From the NCBI GenBank assembly GCA_050014815.1, contig JBEKCP010000303.1:1-7413 (forward strand): a stretch of DNA of 7,413 nucleotides, written 5' to 3'. Source of the DNA: JBEKCP01 sp050014815. GTDB taxonomy: Bacteria > Planctomycetota > Planctomycetia > Pirellulales > Thermoguttaceae. Every line of letters starts with the position of its first letter. Within the stretch, counting starts at the first letter, position 1. Made by a program: the position numbers and the translations under genes. Below are positions 1 to 5,097 of this stretch, in pieces. The notes under the pieces were generated by a model. The model was not told where the DNA came from. It did not search any database and saw only the letters and a list, made by a program, of their open reading frames with translations.

Positions 1-2
1 CG

Positions 3-581
3 ACGTGCACCAGTTGCTGCGCCGAGAAGTCTTGCTGCCCGGAACCGGCCTGCTGCGCGAAGCCCGCTTGCTGTGAGAAGGCTTGCTGTGAGAAGCCTTG
101 CTGCAGGAAGTGCTGCCGCAAGCCGTGCTGCTGCAAGCCGGCCTGCTGCGAAAAGGCTTGCTGCGCAGCGCCTGCCTGCTGCGCGAAGCCCGCTTGCTGC
201 GAAAAGGCCTGCTGCTGCAAGCCGGTGTGCTGCAAGCCGTGCTGCTGCAAGCCGGCCTGCTGCGAAAAGGCTTGCTGCGCGAAGCCCGCTTGCTGCGAGA
301 AGGCTTGCTGCGAGAAGACCTGCTGCTGCCGCAAGACCCTTGCTGACGTGCTGAACAACCTGTTCTGCTGCAAGAAGTGCTGCTGCGAGAAGCCGGCCTG
401 CTGCGAGAAGGCGTGCGGCTGCGAGAAGGCGTGCGGCTGCGGTTGCAACTCCGGCTGCGGTTGCGGTGGTGGCGCCCCGGCGGCTGCCCCGGCGACTGCC
501 CCGGCTCCCGCCCCGCTGCCCAAGGCCCCGGCCCCGCAGGGTGATAAGGCTGATCTCCAGCAGAGCGATCCGTCTGCCTGA
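3..581 (+). CDS. Cysteine-rich repeat protein (5' end outside window)
   Basis: The frame is open from the first bases of the window to a TGA at 579-581, giving 192 residues; the true start lies upstream. About 59 residues are Cys, nearly all encoded by TGC. They form repeated units such as CCEKA, CCAKPA and CCCKPA, with Lys, Glu, Ala and Pro between Cys pairs or triplets. A non-repeat insert, RKTLADVLNNLF (about residues 106-117), interrupts the array. After it come a few CC units, a Cys-Gly section and a Cys-free Ala/Pro tail ending DLQQSDPSA. Such composition fits a disulfide-cross-linked envelope protein or a metal binder; planctomycete walls are known to be rich in cysteine-containing protein. 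No enzyme motif is visible. An internal GTG at 225 is only an arbitrary start inside the repeats. Function is inferred and the family is not recognised with certainty. Confidence 0.8.
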   Translation, partial: TCTSCCAEKSCCPEPACCAKPACCEKACCEKPCCRKCCRKPCCCKPACCEKACCAAPACCAKPACCEKACCCKPVCCKPCCCKPACCEKACCAKPACCEKACCEKTCCCRKTLADVLNNLFCCKKCCCEKPACCEKACGCEKACGCGCNSGCGCGGGAPAAAPATAPAPAPLPKAPAPQGDKADLQQSDPSA

Positions 582-614
582 TGGCTTCCAAGCCCTTAGC
601 GTTGTAATCAAAGT

Positions 615-645
615 GATCTGCCCAGGCCCTAAACCTGGGCAGATC
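615..645 (+). terminator. Hairpin terminator of the cysteine-rich gene
   Basis: A perfect 12-bp inverted repeat (GATCTGCCCAGG at 615-626, its complement at 634-645) encloses a 7-nt loop. It starts 33 nt after the stop codon and is followed by a modest T-rich stretch, GCGTTTCTT. Position and shape fit a rho-independent terminator, although the T-run is imperfect. Confidence 0.75.
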
Positions 646-755
646 GCGTTTCTTGGCCGATCAGAGACCAGAATGGATCGCACCGTCTGGACCTGTCGCC
701 GGAGATGTGCGATGATCATGCGAAGCCGCAAGCATGGCGATTATGGTGCCCGGCT

Positions 756-783
756 ACCCCCGCGACGCAGTCGCGGGGCTTTC
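756..783. repeat. GC-rich palindromic repeat, copy 1
   Basis: CCCCGCGAC (758-766) and GTCGCGGGG (770-778) form a perfect 9-bp stem with loop GCA, followed by CTTTC. The same 28 bases (756-783) recur at 6926-6953. Both copies are followed by a C/T/A-rich tail with AATCCCT-like units. This is either a dispersed REP-like element or a repeated terminator-like hairpin. Confidence 0.75.
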
Positions 784-786
784 TCC

Positions 787-858
787 AATCCCCAATCCCT
801 AATCCCTAAATCCCTAAATCCCTAAATCCCTAAATCCCTAAATCCCTAAATCCCCAAA
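787..858. repeat. TCCCTAAA octamer tandem repeat
   Basis: Two heptamers (AATCCCC, AATCCCT) lead into six exact TCCCTAAA copies (803-850) and one variant copy (851-858). The tract ends 10 nt before the hemE ATG, so it occupies the place of the hemE leader. An 8-nt unit can change copy number by slippage. Confidence 0.9.
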
Positions 859-868
859 TTCCCGCCTC

Positions 869-1912
869 ATGCTCCCCGCCTGGCACGAAAACCCCTTGAT
901 GAAAGCCGCCCGGCACGAGCCGACCGATCGCACGGCGGTCTGGCTGATGCGTCAGGCGGGCCGCTACCTGCCGGAGTACCGCGCCCTGCGCCGTCAGGTC
1001 GGCTTTCTCGCCCTGTGCAAGGACCCCGAGCTGTGTGCGGAGATCATGATTCAGACCGTCAGCCGGCTCGGCGTCGACGCGGCCATCCTCTTCTCCGATC
1101 TGCTGCTGATCCTCGAGCCGATGGGACTCGATCTGGAGTTTCCCGGCGGCCAGGGACCGCACCTCGGCAATCCTATTCGTTCGGCCGCCGACGTGGATCG
1201 GCTGCGCGAGCTGGAGAGCATGGAGGAGTTGAACTTCGTGGTCGAGGCCGTGCGGAAGACCCGGGCCGGCTTGCCCGGTCACGTGCCGTTGATCGGTTTC
1301 GCCGGGGCCCCGTTCACCCTGGCGGCATATGCGATCGAAGGGGGTGGGAGCCGGGATTACCGCCTGACGAAGGGCCTGATGTACGCGGATCCGGGGGCGT
1401 GGGACGCAATGATGGGCCGCATGGCGCGGGCCGTGGCGAGGTATCTCCATGCTCAGATCGACGCCGGCGCCCAGGTGGTGCAGTTGTTCGACAGTTGGGT
1501 CGGCTGTCTCGGCCCGGATGATTATCGGCGCTACGTGCTGTCGCACAGCCGGGCGGTGTTTCATTCGCTCCAGACCCTGAGACCGGACGTGCCGACGATC
1601 CATTTCGCCACCGGCAACCCGGCCCTGCTGCCGTGGTTGAGCGAGGCCGGAGGGAGCGTCATCGGCGTCGATTGGCGGGTCCGACTGGACGACGCCTGGC
1701 GGGCCATCGGGGAGCAGAAGGGGCTGCAGGGGAACCTCGACCCGGTCGTCCTCCTGGCCCCGCCTGCGGAAGTCCGCGGCCACGTCCGCCAGATGCTCCA
1801 GCAGGTTCGAGGACGCGCGGGCTACATCGCCAACCTCGGCCACGGCGTCCTTCCGCAAACGCCCGTCGATAACGTCCTTGCCATGATCGACGCCGTACAC
1901 CAGTTCGGGTGA
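869..1912 (+). CDS. hemE: Uroporphyrinogen decarboxylase
   Basis: The product is 347 aa, the normal length for HemE. The enzyme removes four acetate carboxyls from uroporphyrinogen III to give coproporphyrinogen III in the cytoplasm, without cofactor. Family signatures are intact: MRQAGRYLPEYR near the N-terminus (Arg28 and Arg32 for the substrate carboxylates), FSDLL (catalytic Asp77), AYAIEGGGS (Tyr154), QLFDSW (Ser209) and NLGHGVLP (His325). The ATG at 869 keeps the family-like segment ENPLMKAARHEPTDR. An ATG at 899 would remove part of it and seems less likely. No Shine-Dalgarno sequence is visible; an octamer repeat lies directly upstream, and the frame closes at a TAA inside that repeat (839-841). 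The stop is only 3 nt from the stop of a converging minus-strand gene. Confidence 0.97.
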   Translation: MLPAWHENPLMKAARHEPTDRTAVWLMRQAGRYLPEYRALRRQVGFLALCKDPELCAEIMIQTVSRLGVDAAILFSDLLLILEPMGLDLEFPGGQGPHLGNPIRSAADVDRLRELESMEELNFVVEAVRKTRAGLPGHVPLIGFAGAPFTLAAYAIEGGGSRDYRLTKGLMYADPGAWDAMMGRMARAVARYLHAQIDAGAQVVQLFDSWVGCLGPDDYRRYVLSHSRAVFHSLQTLRPDVPTIHFATGNPALLPWLSEAGGSVIGVDWRVRLDDAWRAIGEQKGLQGNLDPVVLLAPPAEVRGHVRQMLQQVRGRAGYIANLGHGVLPQTPVDNVLAMIDAVHQFG

Positions 1913-1915
1913 AGC

Positions 1916-2155
1916 TCAGGCGGCGCGTCGCGGGTGTTTGGCGCCACTCAGGTTCCCCGCTTTTCTCCGAAGCGCGGAGGAAAGCGGCCCGGTACGCGGC
2001 TCCTGGCCGGCGTCGACCGGCGGCACCGCATTTTGGACGGCGTTTCCCGCCCGCTGCAGCTCGCGGCGACGTTGGATCTCCGCAAAGACTTCTTTACTGA
2101 GTCGCTTCAGTTCCTCGTAGGGGAGCCTTGCGATTTGGCAGGGAATGGGTTGCAT
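1916..2155 (-). CDS. Small basic protein, paralogue of the 3012-2776 product
   Basis: 79 aa. I chose the ATG at 2155 because the product then aligns without a gap from residue 1 with the 78-aa product of 3012-2776. Leu11, Glu15, Leu16, Leu19, Ser20, Glu26, Gln28, Arg29, Arg30, Glu32 and Leu33 are shared. A TTG at 2185 would add 10 residues, but its GAGGG sits too close to serve as a ribosome site. The first part (about residues 10-36) is a charged, probably amphipathic helix (EELKRLSKEVFAEIQRRREL). The rest is Arg/Ala/Pro-rich and ends HPRRAA. No signal peptide or membrane segment is present. It is the last gene of the presumed four-gene operon, 47 nt after the membrane-protein gene, and converges on hemE. 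Family and function are not recognised; a small regulatory or DNA/protein-binding role is only a guess. Confidence 0.65.
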   Translation of the reverse strand: MQPIPCQIARLPYEELKRLSKEVFAEIQRRRELQRAGNAVQNAVPPVDAGQEPRTGPLSSALRRKAGNLSGAKHPRRAA

Positions 2156-2202
2156 GGGATGTTCCGTTTTCGGATCCGAGGGCAAGCCCTCTTGGTAATG
2201 GC

Positions 2203-2670
2203 CTAAGCCGCGCGGCGGGATCCCGTTCCAAGGGGCTGTAGCCGCTGCAAGTCATGGCCGGCCCCACCGGCCTGGTTCTCCAGCCCCATGGCCAACACGG
2301 CCACGGGCGGCGCGTGCCGCCCCTTGGTCCCGCGGCGCCAGTACCGGGCGCCAACCGCCGCCGAGACGGCCAGCGCCACGAGGGCCAGCCCTGCCGCCCA
2401 AGCGATGGGGCTCGCCAGGACGCGCCGACCCTTGGGGGCGGCTTCGGCCGCGTTCGCGGCGTCCGGTGTCGCGCCGTGCGGCGCCTTGGGCCGGCTGGCC
2501 TTGGCGCGCATGTCTTTCGGCGCGCCCTCCCTCCACGGGACTTCTCGCGGCTCCGAAAGGAGGCCTTCCGAACCGCTCTTGTCGCCTCGCGGCGACTGGG
2601 CAATCGCGCGGTCCAGCGAAAGGGCGACCGCGACTGAGACCAACAGGACTAGCAGAAGGTGCTTTCTCAT
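2203..2670 (-). CDS. Secreted-N-terminus, single-membrane-helix protein of unknown function
   Basis: 155 aa. The ATG at 2670 follows a GAGGGA ribosome site with about 8 nt spacing. MRKH plus a run of about 15 hydrophobic residues and DRAIAQ form a classical Sec signal peptide with likely cleavage at AIA|Q. Residues 26-85 are a charged, Pro/Ala-rich linker. Residues 88-109 are a strongly hydrophobic helix followed by WRRGTKGR, which predicts the tail inside. The remaining 40 residues end GSRRAA. The order signal peptide, linker, helix, basic stop and short tail resembles FliO-type proteins, but the FliO core is not visible, so I do not assign it. The sequence around its start codon is duplicated 34 bp upstream. 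It lies between two paralogous small genes and presumably belongs to the same transcript. Confidence 0.65.
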   Translation of the reverse strand: MRKHLLLVLLVSVAVALSLDRAIAQSPRGDKSGSEGLLSEPREVPWREGAPKDMRAKASRPKAPHGATPDAANAAEAAPKGRRVLASPIAWAAGLALVALAVSAAVGARYWRRGTKGRHAPPVAVLAMGLENQAGGAGHDLQRLQPLGTGSRRAA

Positions 2671-2723
2671 GATAAAGTTCCCTCGGGGCAAAGTGCTTGC
2701 TCATGGTGAAGTTCCCTTGGGGC
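2659..2723 (-). repeat. Duplicated translation-start region
   Basis: Bases 2659-2689 and 2693-2723 match at 27 of 31 positions, with an offset of 34 bp. Each copy carries, on the minus strand, a GGGAAC-type ribosome site, an ATG (2670 or 2704) and codons for MRKH or MSKH. The offset is not a multiple of 3, so only the 2670 copy reads into the signal peptide. Confidence 0.8.
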
Positions 2724-2775
2724 CGCTTTTCCACAATCCGTTTTTCCTGCGAAGGCGGTCGAAGTCTCGGCCGGG

Positions 2776-3012
2776 TCAGGCCGCGCGGCGAGGTCCTTTC
2801 GCCTTGCCCAATCCGACGGCCCGGACCGGCGGCGCCAAGGATCCGGTTCGCCGGCGATAGCTCTGCTGCCGCTCGACGGCGCGGCGCCGCGCGGATTCCG
2901 GCACCTCGGTTATCAACTCTTCGCGCCGCTGCAGCTCCACGTCGATAGCCTCGCTCAAGTTGTACAACTCCTGGTCTGCCAACTGGTGGAAATTCTTCAG
3001 AATAGCGTTCAT
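2776..3012 (-). CDS. Small charged protein of unknown function (paralogue of 2155-1916)
   Basis: 78 aa. The ATG at 3012 is preceded by AGGGAG (3022-3027) with 9 nt spacing, which fixes this start; the longer open frame upstream is ignored. MNAILKNFHQLADQELYNLS leads into EAIDVELQRREEL, a probable amphipathic helix. A basic middle part follows (residues 42-55) and the C-terminus is KGPRRAA. No signal peptide, membrane segment or Cys is seen. It is the second gene of the presumed sigma-54 operon, 91 nt after the alpha/beta gene and 105 nt before the membrane-protein gene. A paralogue closes the operon. I recognise no named family. The two-copy arrangement around a membrane protein suggests partners or subunits of one complex, which is inference. 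Confidence 0.75.
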   Translation of the reverse strand: MNAILKNFHQLADQELYNLSEAIDVELQRREELITEVPESARRRAVERQQSYRRRTGSLAPPVRAVGLGKAKGPRRAA

Positions 3013-3032
3013 GCGTCGGATCTCCCTCGCTC

Positions 3033-3050
3033 CGCCGGTGATAGCCGGCG
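3033..3050. promoter_or_regulatory. Inverted repeat just upstream of the 78-aa gene
   Basis: CGCCGG (3033-3038) and CCGGCG (3045-3050) pair around six bases. The hairpin would sit in the transcript between genes one and two of the operon, 5 nt upstream of the AGGGAG ribosome site. It could tune translation or processing; no function is demonstrated. Confidence 0.35.
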
Positions 3051-3103
3051 ACTGTCCAAAGTATTCGATCGTGCCCAAAAAAACGAAAGAGTGACAGGGT
3101 TCC

Positions 3104-3523
3104 TCAAGCGACCAGCTTCCACGGCTGCCGTCCATGGCGTCCGGGAACGATCCGCTCGAAGAAGCCCTCCCACTGCGCACCCGTGAGCGGTCCGAACAGC
3201 AGCGGGACTCCCTGCTGCCGAACGAACAGCTCCAGTCCCTCGTGAATCCGCTCCGTGTACACGGCGGCCTTGCCCGGCCCGTGGCCTCCCGAGGCCATCA
3301 CCAGCGCATCGATCGCTTGCACGTGGTCTTCGGTTGCATCCACCAGGACCACCTCCGCACGATCGACGGCCTCGCGGATCTCGCGCGCCGACCGGCCCGT
3401 GGCCGTCTCGACCCGGCGATCCCGGTGTCGTCCGGACCAATCGCGAATCTGCCGGGCCAAAACCGGCGTCGGATAGAAGACCACCACATCGCACACGTCG
3501 GATCGCAGTCTTGCCAGTGTCAC
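3104..3523 (-). CDS. Small alpha/beta protein of unknown function, first gene of a sigma-54 operon
   Basis: 139 aa from a GTG at 3523. AAGGAG (3530-3535) lies 6 nt upstream, and the predicted sigma-54 transcription start near 3581 leaves a 58-nt leader. The alternative GTG at 3577 would have almost no leader. The sequence alternates strands and helices: DVVVFYPTP (residues 12-20), an Arg-rich helix, AEVVLVDATED (57-66), DALVMASGG, KAAVYTERIHEGLELFVRQQG (85-105), VPLLFGPLTGAQWEGFF (106-122). The layout, with Asp62 at the end of a central strand, resembles a degenerate response-regulator receiver or a similar Rossmann-like fold. The acidic cluster and conserved Lys of true receivers are not convincing. 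It is soluble, without signal peptide. Its neighbour is a sigma-54 activator with no receiver domain, so a signalling or anti-activator role is possible but inferred. No named family is recognised. Confidence 0.8.
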   Translation of the reverse strand: MTLARLRSDVCDVVVFYPTPVLARQIRDWSGRHRDRRVETATGRSAREIREAVDRAEVVLVDATEDHVQAIDALVMASGGHGPGKAAVYTERIHEGLELFVRQQGVPLLFGPLTGAQWEGFFERIVPGRHGRQPWKLVA

Positions 3524-3529
3524 GTTCCG

Positions 3530-3535
3530 CTCCTT
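3530..3535 (-). promoter_or_regulatory. Ribosome binding site that sets the 3523 start
   Basis: AAGGAG on the minus strand lies 6 nt before GTG 3523. It is the only strong ribosome site in this frame and argues for the shorter 139-aa product. Confidence 0.75.
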
Positions 3536-3591
3536 GCCGAAAGGTGATGTCGTCCTGACGACAAACGGCCAAAGCACCCTTCGTTCCTAAT

Positions 3592-3607
3592 TGCAATCGT
3601 TGTGCCA
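3592..3607 (-). promoter_or_regulatory. Sigma-54 (-24/-12) promoter
   Basis: The minus strand reads TGGCAC-AACGA-TTGCA. This matches the RpoN consensus TGGCACG-N4-TTGCW except for one base. The invariant GG (3605-3606) and GC (3593-3594) are exactly 10 bp apart. Transcription would begin near 3581 and run through 3523-1916. A sigma-54 activator gene lies immediately upstream. Confidence 0.85.
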
Positions 3608-3694
3608 CTTGGCGGCGTCGGGCGCGATGATCGCCTAACTGCCGGGCCGTCAAGTCATTAGATACGAGGCGCGTTTTCGGCCCTCGTGCGACGG

Positions 3695-3746
3695 GCGACC
3701 AGCGCGGTCGCAAAGCGCGGCCAGGCCCGGTCGCAAAGCGCGACCA
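3695..3746. promoter_or_regulatory. Phased dyad half-site array, candidate activator binding region (UAS)
   Basis: Alternating half-sites GCGACC (3695), GGTCGC (3706), GCGGCC (3717), GGTCGC (3729) and GCGACC (3740) start 11, 11, 12 and 11 bp apart, about one helical turn. A 19-bp unit is repeated at 3705-3723 and 3728-3746 with one mismatch. The array is centred about 114 bp upstream of the sigma-54 -24 element, a normal distance for enhancer-binding-protein sites. It may instead be a dispersed genomic palindrome. Confidence 0.5.
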
Positions 3747-3750
3747 AGCG

Positions 3751-3792
3751 GAAGGATGAAGGCGGAAGGATGAAGGATGAAGGATGAAGGTG
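3751..3792. repeat. GAAGGAT heptamer tandem repeat
   Basis: Six heptamers in a row: GAAGGAT, GAAGGCG, three GAAGGAT and GAAGGTG. It lies between the candidate activator sites and the activator gene. It is low-complexity DNA with no coding sense that I trust. Confidence 0.8.
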
Positions 3793-3839
3793 GAGAATAT
3801 CCGCGGAGGCCGCTTGCGGCTTCACACGGACTTCGCACG

Positions 3840-3856
3840 GCCGAGGCAGCCTCGGC
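3840..3856 (-). terminator. Weak hairpin after the sigma-54 activator gene
   Basis: GCCGAGG and CCTCGGC form a 7-bp stem with a 3-nt loop, 14 nt beyond the activator stop. There is no T-run after it, so it is a possible but unproven transcription end. Confidence 0.35.
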
Positions 3857-3870
3857 GGGGAAGAATCGGC

Positions 3871-4821
3871 CTAGGCCAGCCGGTGCCGCTTGAGCTTCCG
3901 CGCAAGCGTGGCGCGGTGGATCTGAAGGACGCGGGCGGCCTTGCGCTGATTAAAGTCGGCCCGCTCCATCGCCCGGGAAATCGCCTGCCGCTCGACCTGA
4001 TCGAGGGTCGGATCGTCGGTCAGGCTGGTGGGAAGCGACAGGTCCGCTTCGTACAAGAGCATTTCCAAGAGGACCTCGGGCCCCAATCCAGTCGCATAGA
4101 CCCGCTCGCACCACGCCGCCAACTCGCGGACATTGCCCGGCCAAGAGTATTTCGCAAGGGCACTCCGTGTCCCGGGCGAGACCGTCACCGGTGGCCGCTG
4201 ATACGACCTGGCCCCCAACTGTAGAAAATGGTCCAGCAGGACCATAACGTCCTCAGGACGGTCCCGAAGCGGGGGCAACACGATGCGGACGATGTTCAGG
4301 CGGTGGTACAGGTCTCTGCGGAACGTGCCCTGGCGAACCATCTCGGCCAAGTTGCGGTTGGTGGCGGCCAGGAAGCGGGCGTCGACCTTGATGGGAATGG
4401 GCTTGCCCACCGGCATGACTTCCTGCTCCTGCAGCGCGCGGAGCAGCTTCGGCTGGAGCGTGAGCGGGATTTCACAGACCTCGTCGAGAAAGACGGTTCC
4501 GCCGTCGGCCGTGCGGATCACCCCCAGCATGCTCTGCTCGGCCCCCGTGAACGCGCCCCGGACGTGGCCGAAGAACTGGCTCTCGAACAGGTTCTCGCTG
4601 ATTCCGGCGCAGTTGACGGGAATGAAGGGCTGGCCGGCCCGATGGCTCTGGGCACAAAGACGCCGCGCAATCAACTCCTTGCCGGTGCCGCTCTCCCCCT
4701 CGATGAGCACAGAACAGTCGCTCGCGGCGACCTGCTCGACAAGATGCAGGACATCATGAATCGCCTTCGAAACGCCTATGATCTGAGGCACGCCCATCGA
4801 AGAGAGTCTGACTGCGCCCAT
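3871..4821 (-). CDS. Receiver-less sigma-54 activator (AAA+ plus Fis-type HTH)
   Basis: 316 aa. The ATG at 4821 follows AAGGGG with close spacing. The protein is an enhancer-binding ATPase that remodels the RNA polymerase-RpoN closed complex. Motifs in order are Walker A GESGTGKE (42-49), the sigma-54 contact loop GAFTGA (89-94, intact), Walker B GGTVFLDE (107-114), sensor I ATN (153-155), the arginine-finger region FRRDLYHR (167-174), sensor II WPGNVREL (227-234) and a C-terminal helix-turn-helix with NQRKAARVLQIHRATLARKL (about 291-310). Only about 15 residues precede the AAA+ domain, so no receiver, GAF or PAS domain is present. The architecture matches PspF, whose activity is set by a partner protein. 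It sits just upstream of a sigma-54 promoter on the same strand and most likely drives the four genes 3523-1916. How it is kept off without a sensor domain is unknown; a protein encoded in the operon is a natural candidate. Confidence 0.93.
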   Translation of the reverse strand: MGAVRLSSMGVPQIIGVSKAIHDVLHLVEQVAASDCSVLIEGESGTGKELIARRLCAQSHRAGQPFIPVNCAGISENLFESQFFGHVRGAFTGAEQSMLGVIRTADGGTVFLDEVCEIPLTLQPKLLRALQEQEVMPVGKPIPIKVDARFLAATNRNLAEMVRQGTFRRDLYHRLNIVRIVLPPLRDRPEDVMVLLDHFLQLGARSYQRPPVTVSPGTRSALAKYSWPGNVRELAAWCERVYATGLGPEVLLEMLLYEADLSLPTSLTDDPTLDQVERQAISRAMERADFNQRKAARVLQIHRATLARKLKRHRLA

Positions 4822-4981
4822 GACGCCCCTTATTATTCAATCTACGGCCGTTGCCAGACAAAACGGAATCGCGAGCGACGGTGGTCCATCCCCCGCAAAA
4901 CCTCTGAAACGGCCTGAAACGCTGCCTCCCCGAATGGGTGAAGACGTTAACTTAATTACATCGGGCTAATCCAATAACTTT

Positions 4982-5009
4982 AGCATAATCACTTTAACCG
5001 TTTCGTCAA
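4982..5009 (-). promoter_or_regulatory. Candidate sigma-70 promoter for the activator gene
   Basis: The minus strand has TTGACG (5004-5009), a 16-bp spacer and TATGCT (4982-4987). It lies in an AT-rich patch unusual for this window, about 160 bp before the activator ATG. This would let the activator be made independently of mnmA. The rest of the 276-bp gap shows no gene. Confidence 0.5.
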
Positions 5010-5050
5010 CAACCTGGAATAGGAAAAAATAACGCCCTGCCATCTATGGT

Positions 5051-5080
5051 GGGGTTGGGGGGGAATGGGGGGATGGGGGG
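5051..5080 (+). other. G-run tract, potential G-quadruplex
   Basis: Runs of 4, 7, 6 and 6 G are separated by 2-3 nt on the plus strand, 17 nt beyond the mnmA stop. The mnmA transcript would carry the complementary C-runs. The tract meets the usual quadruplex pattern, but it may only be low-complexity sequence at the transcript end. Confidence 0.65.
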
Positions 5081-5097
5081 CGATGTGACACGGCGGT

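Noticed and set aside
60..345. CRISPR-like or minisatellite repeat structure
   Set aside because: The short repeats follow the codons of CC-x-K units, are variable, and have no spacers. They are protein repeats.
466..825. 119-codon plus-strand frame after the cysteine-rich gene
   Set aside because: It runs out of frame through the end of the Cys-rich gene, the terminator hairpin and the tandem repeat, so it is not a gene.
881..899. TGGCACG near the hemE start, possible sigma-54 -24 element
   Set aside because: The -12 position reads CCCCT instead of TTGCW, and the site lies inside the hemE coding region.
830..1900. 356-codon open frame on the minus strand over hemE
   Set aside because: It is the antisense shadow of a fully conserved hemE. 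Its translation is His/Arg/Gly-rich without any domain.
2203..2670. FliO identity for the membrane protein
   Set aside because: Signal peptide and helix order are similar, but the conserved FliO core after the helix is absent and no flagellar gene is nearby.
2252..2734. 160-codon minus-strand frame from the duplicated start
   Set aside because: Not annotated as a gene: it overlaps the signal-peptide protein and its translation lacks any fold-like pattern. Kept only as a finding about the duplicated start.
3009..3713. 234-codon minus-strand frame across the sigma-54 promoter
   Set aside because: It overlaps the better supported 3523-3104 gene in another frame, has no ribosome site and a low-complexity Arg/Gly translation.
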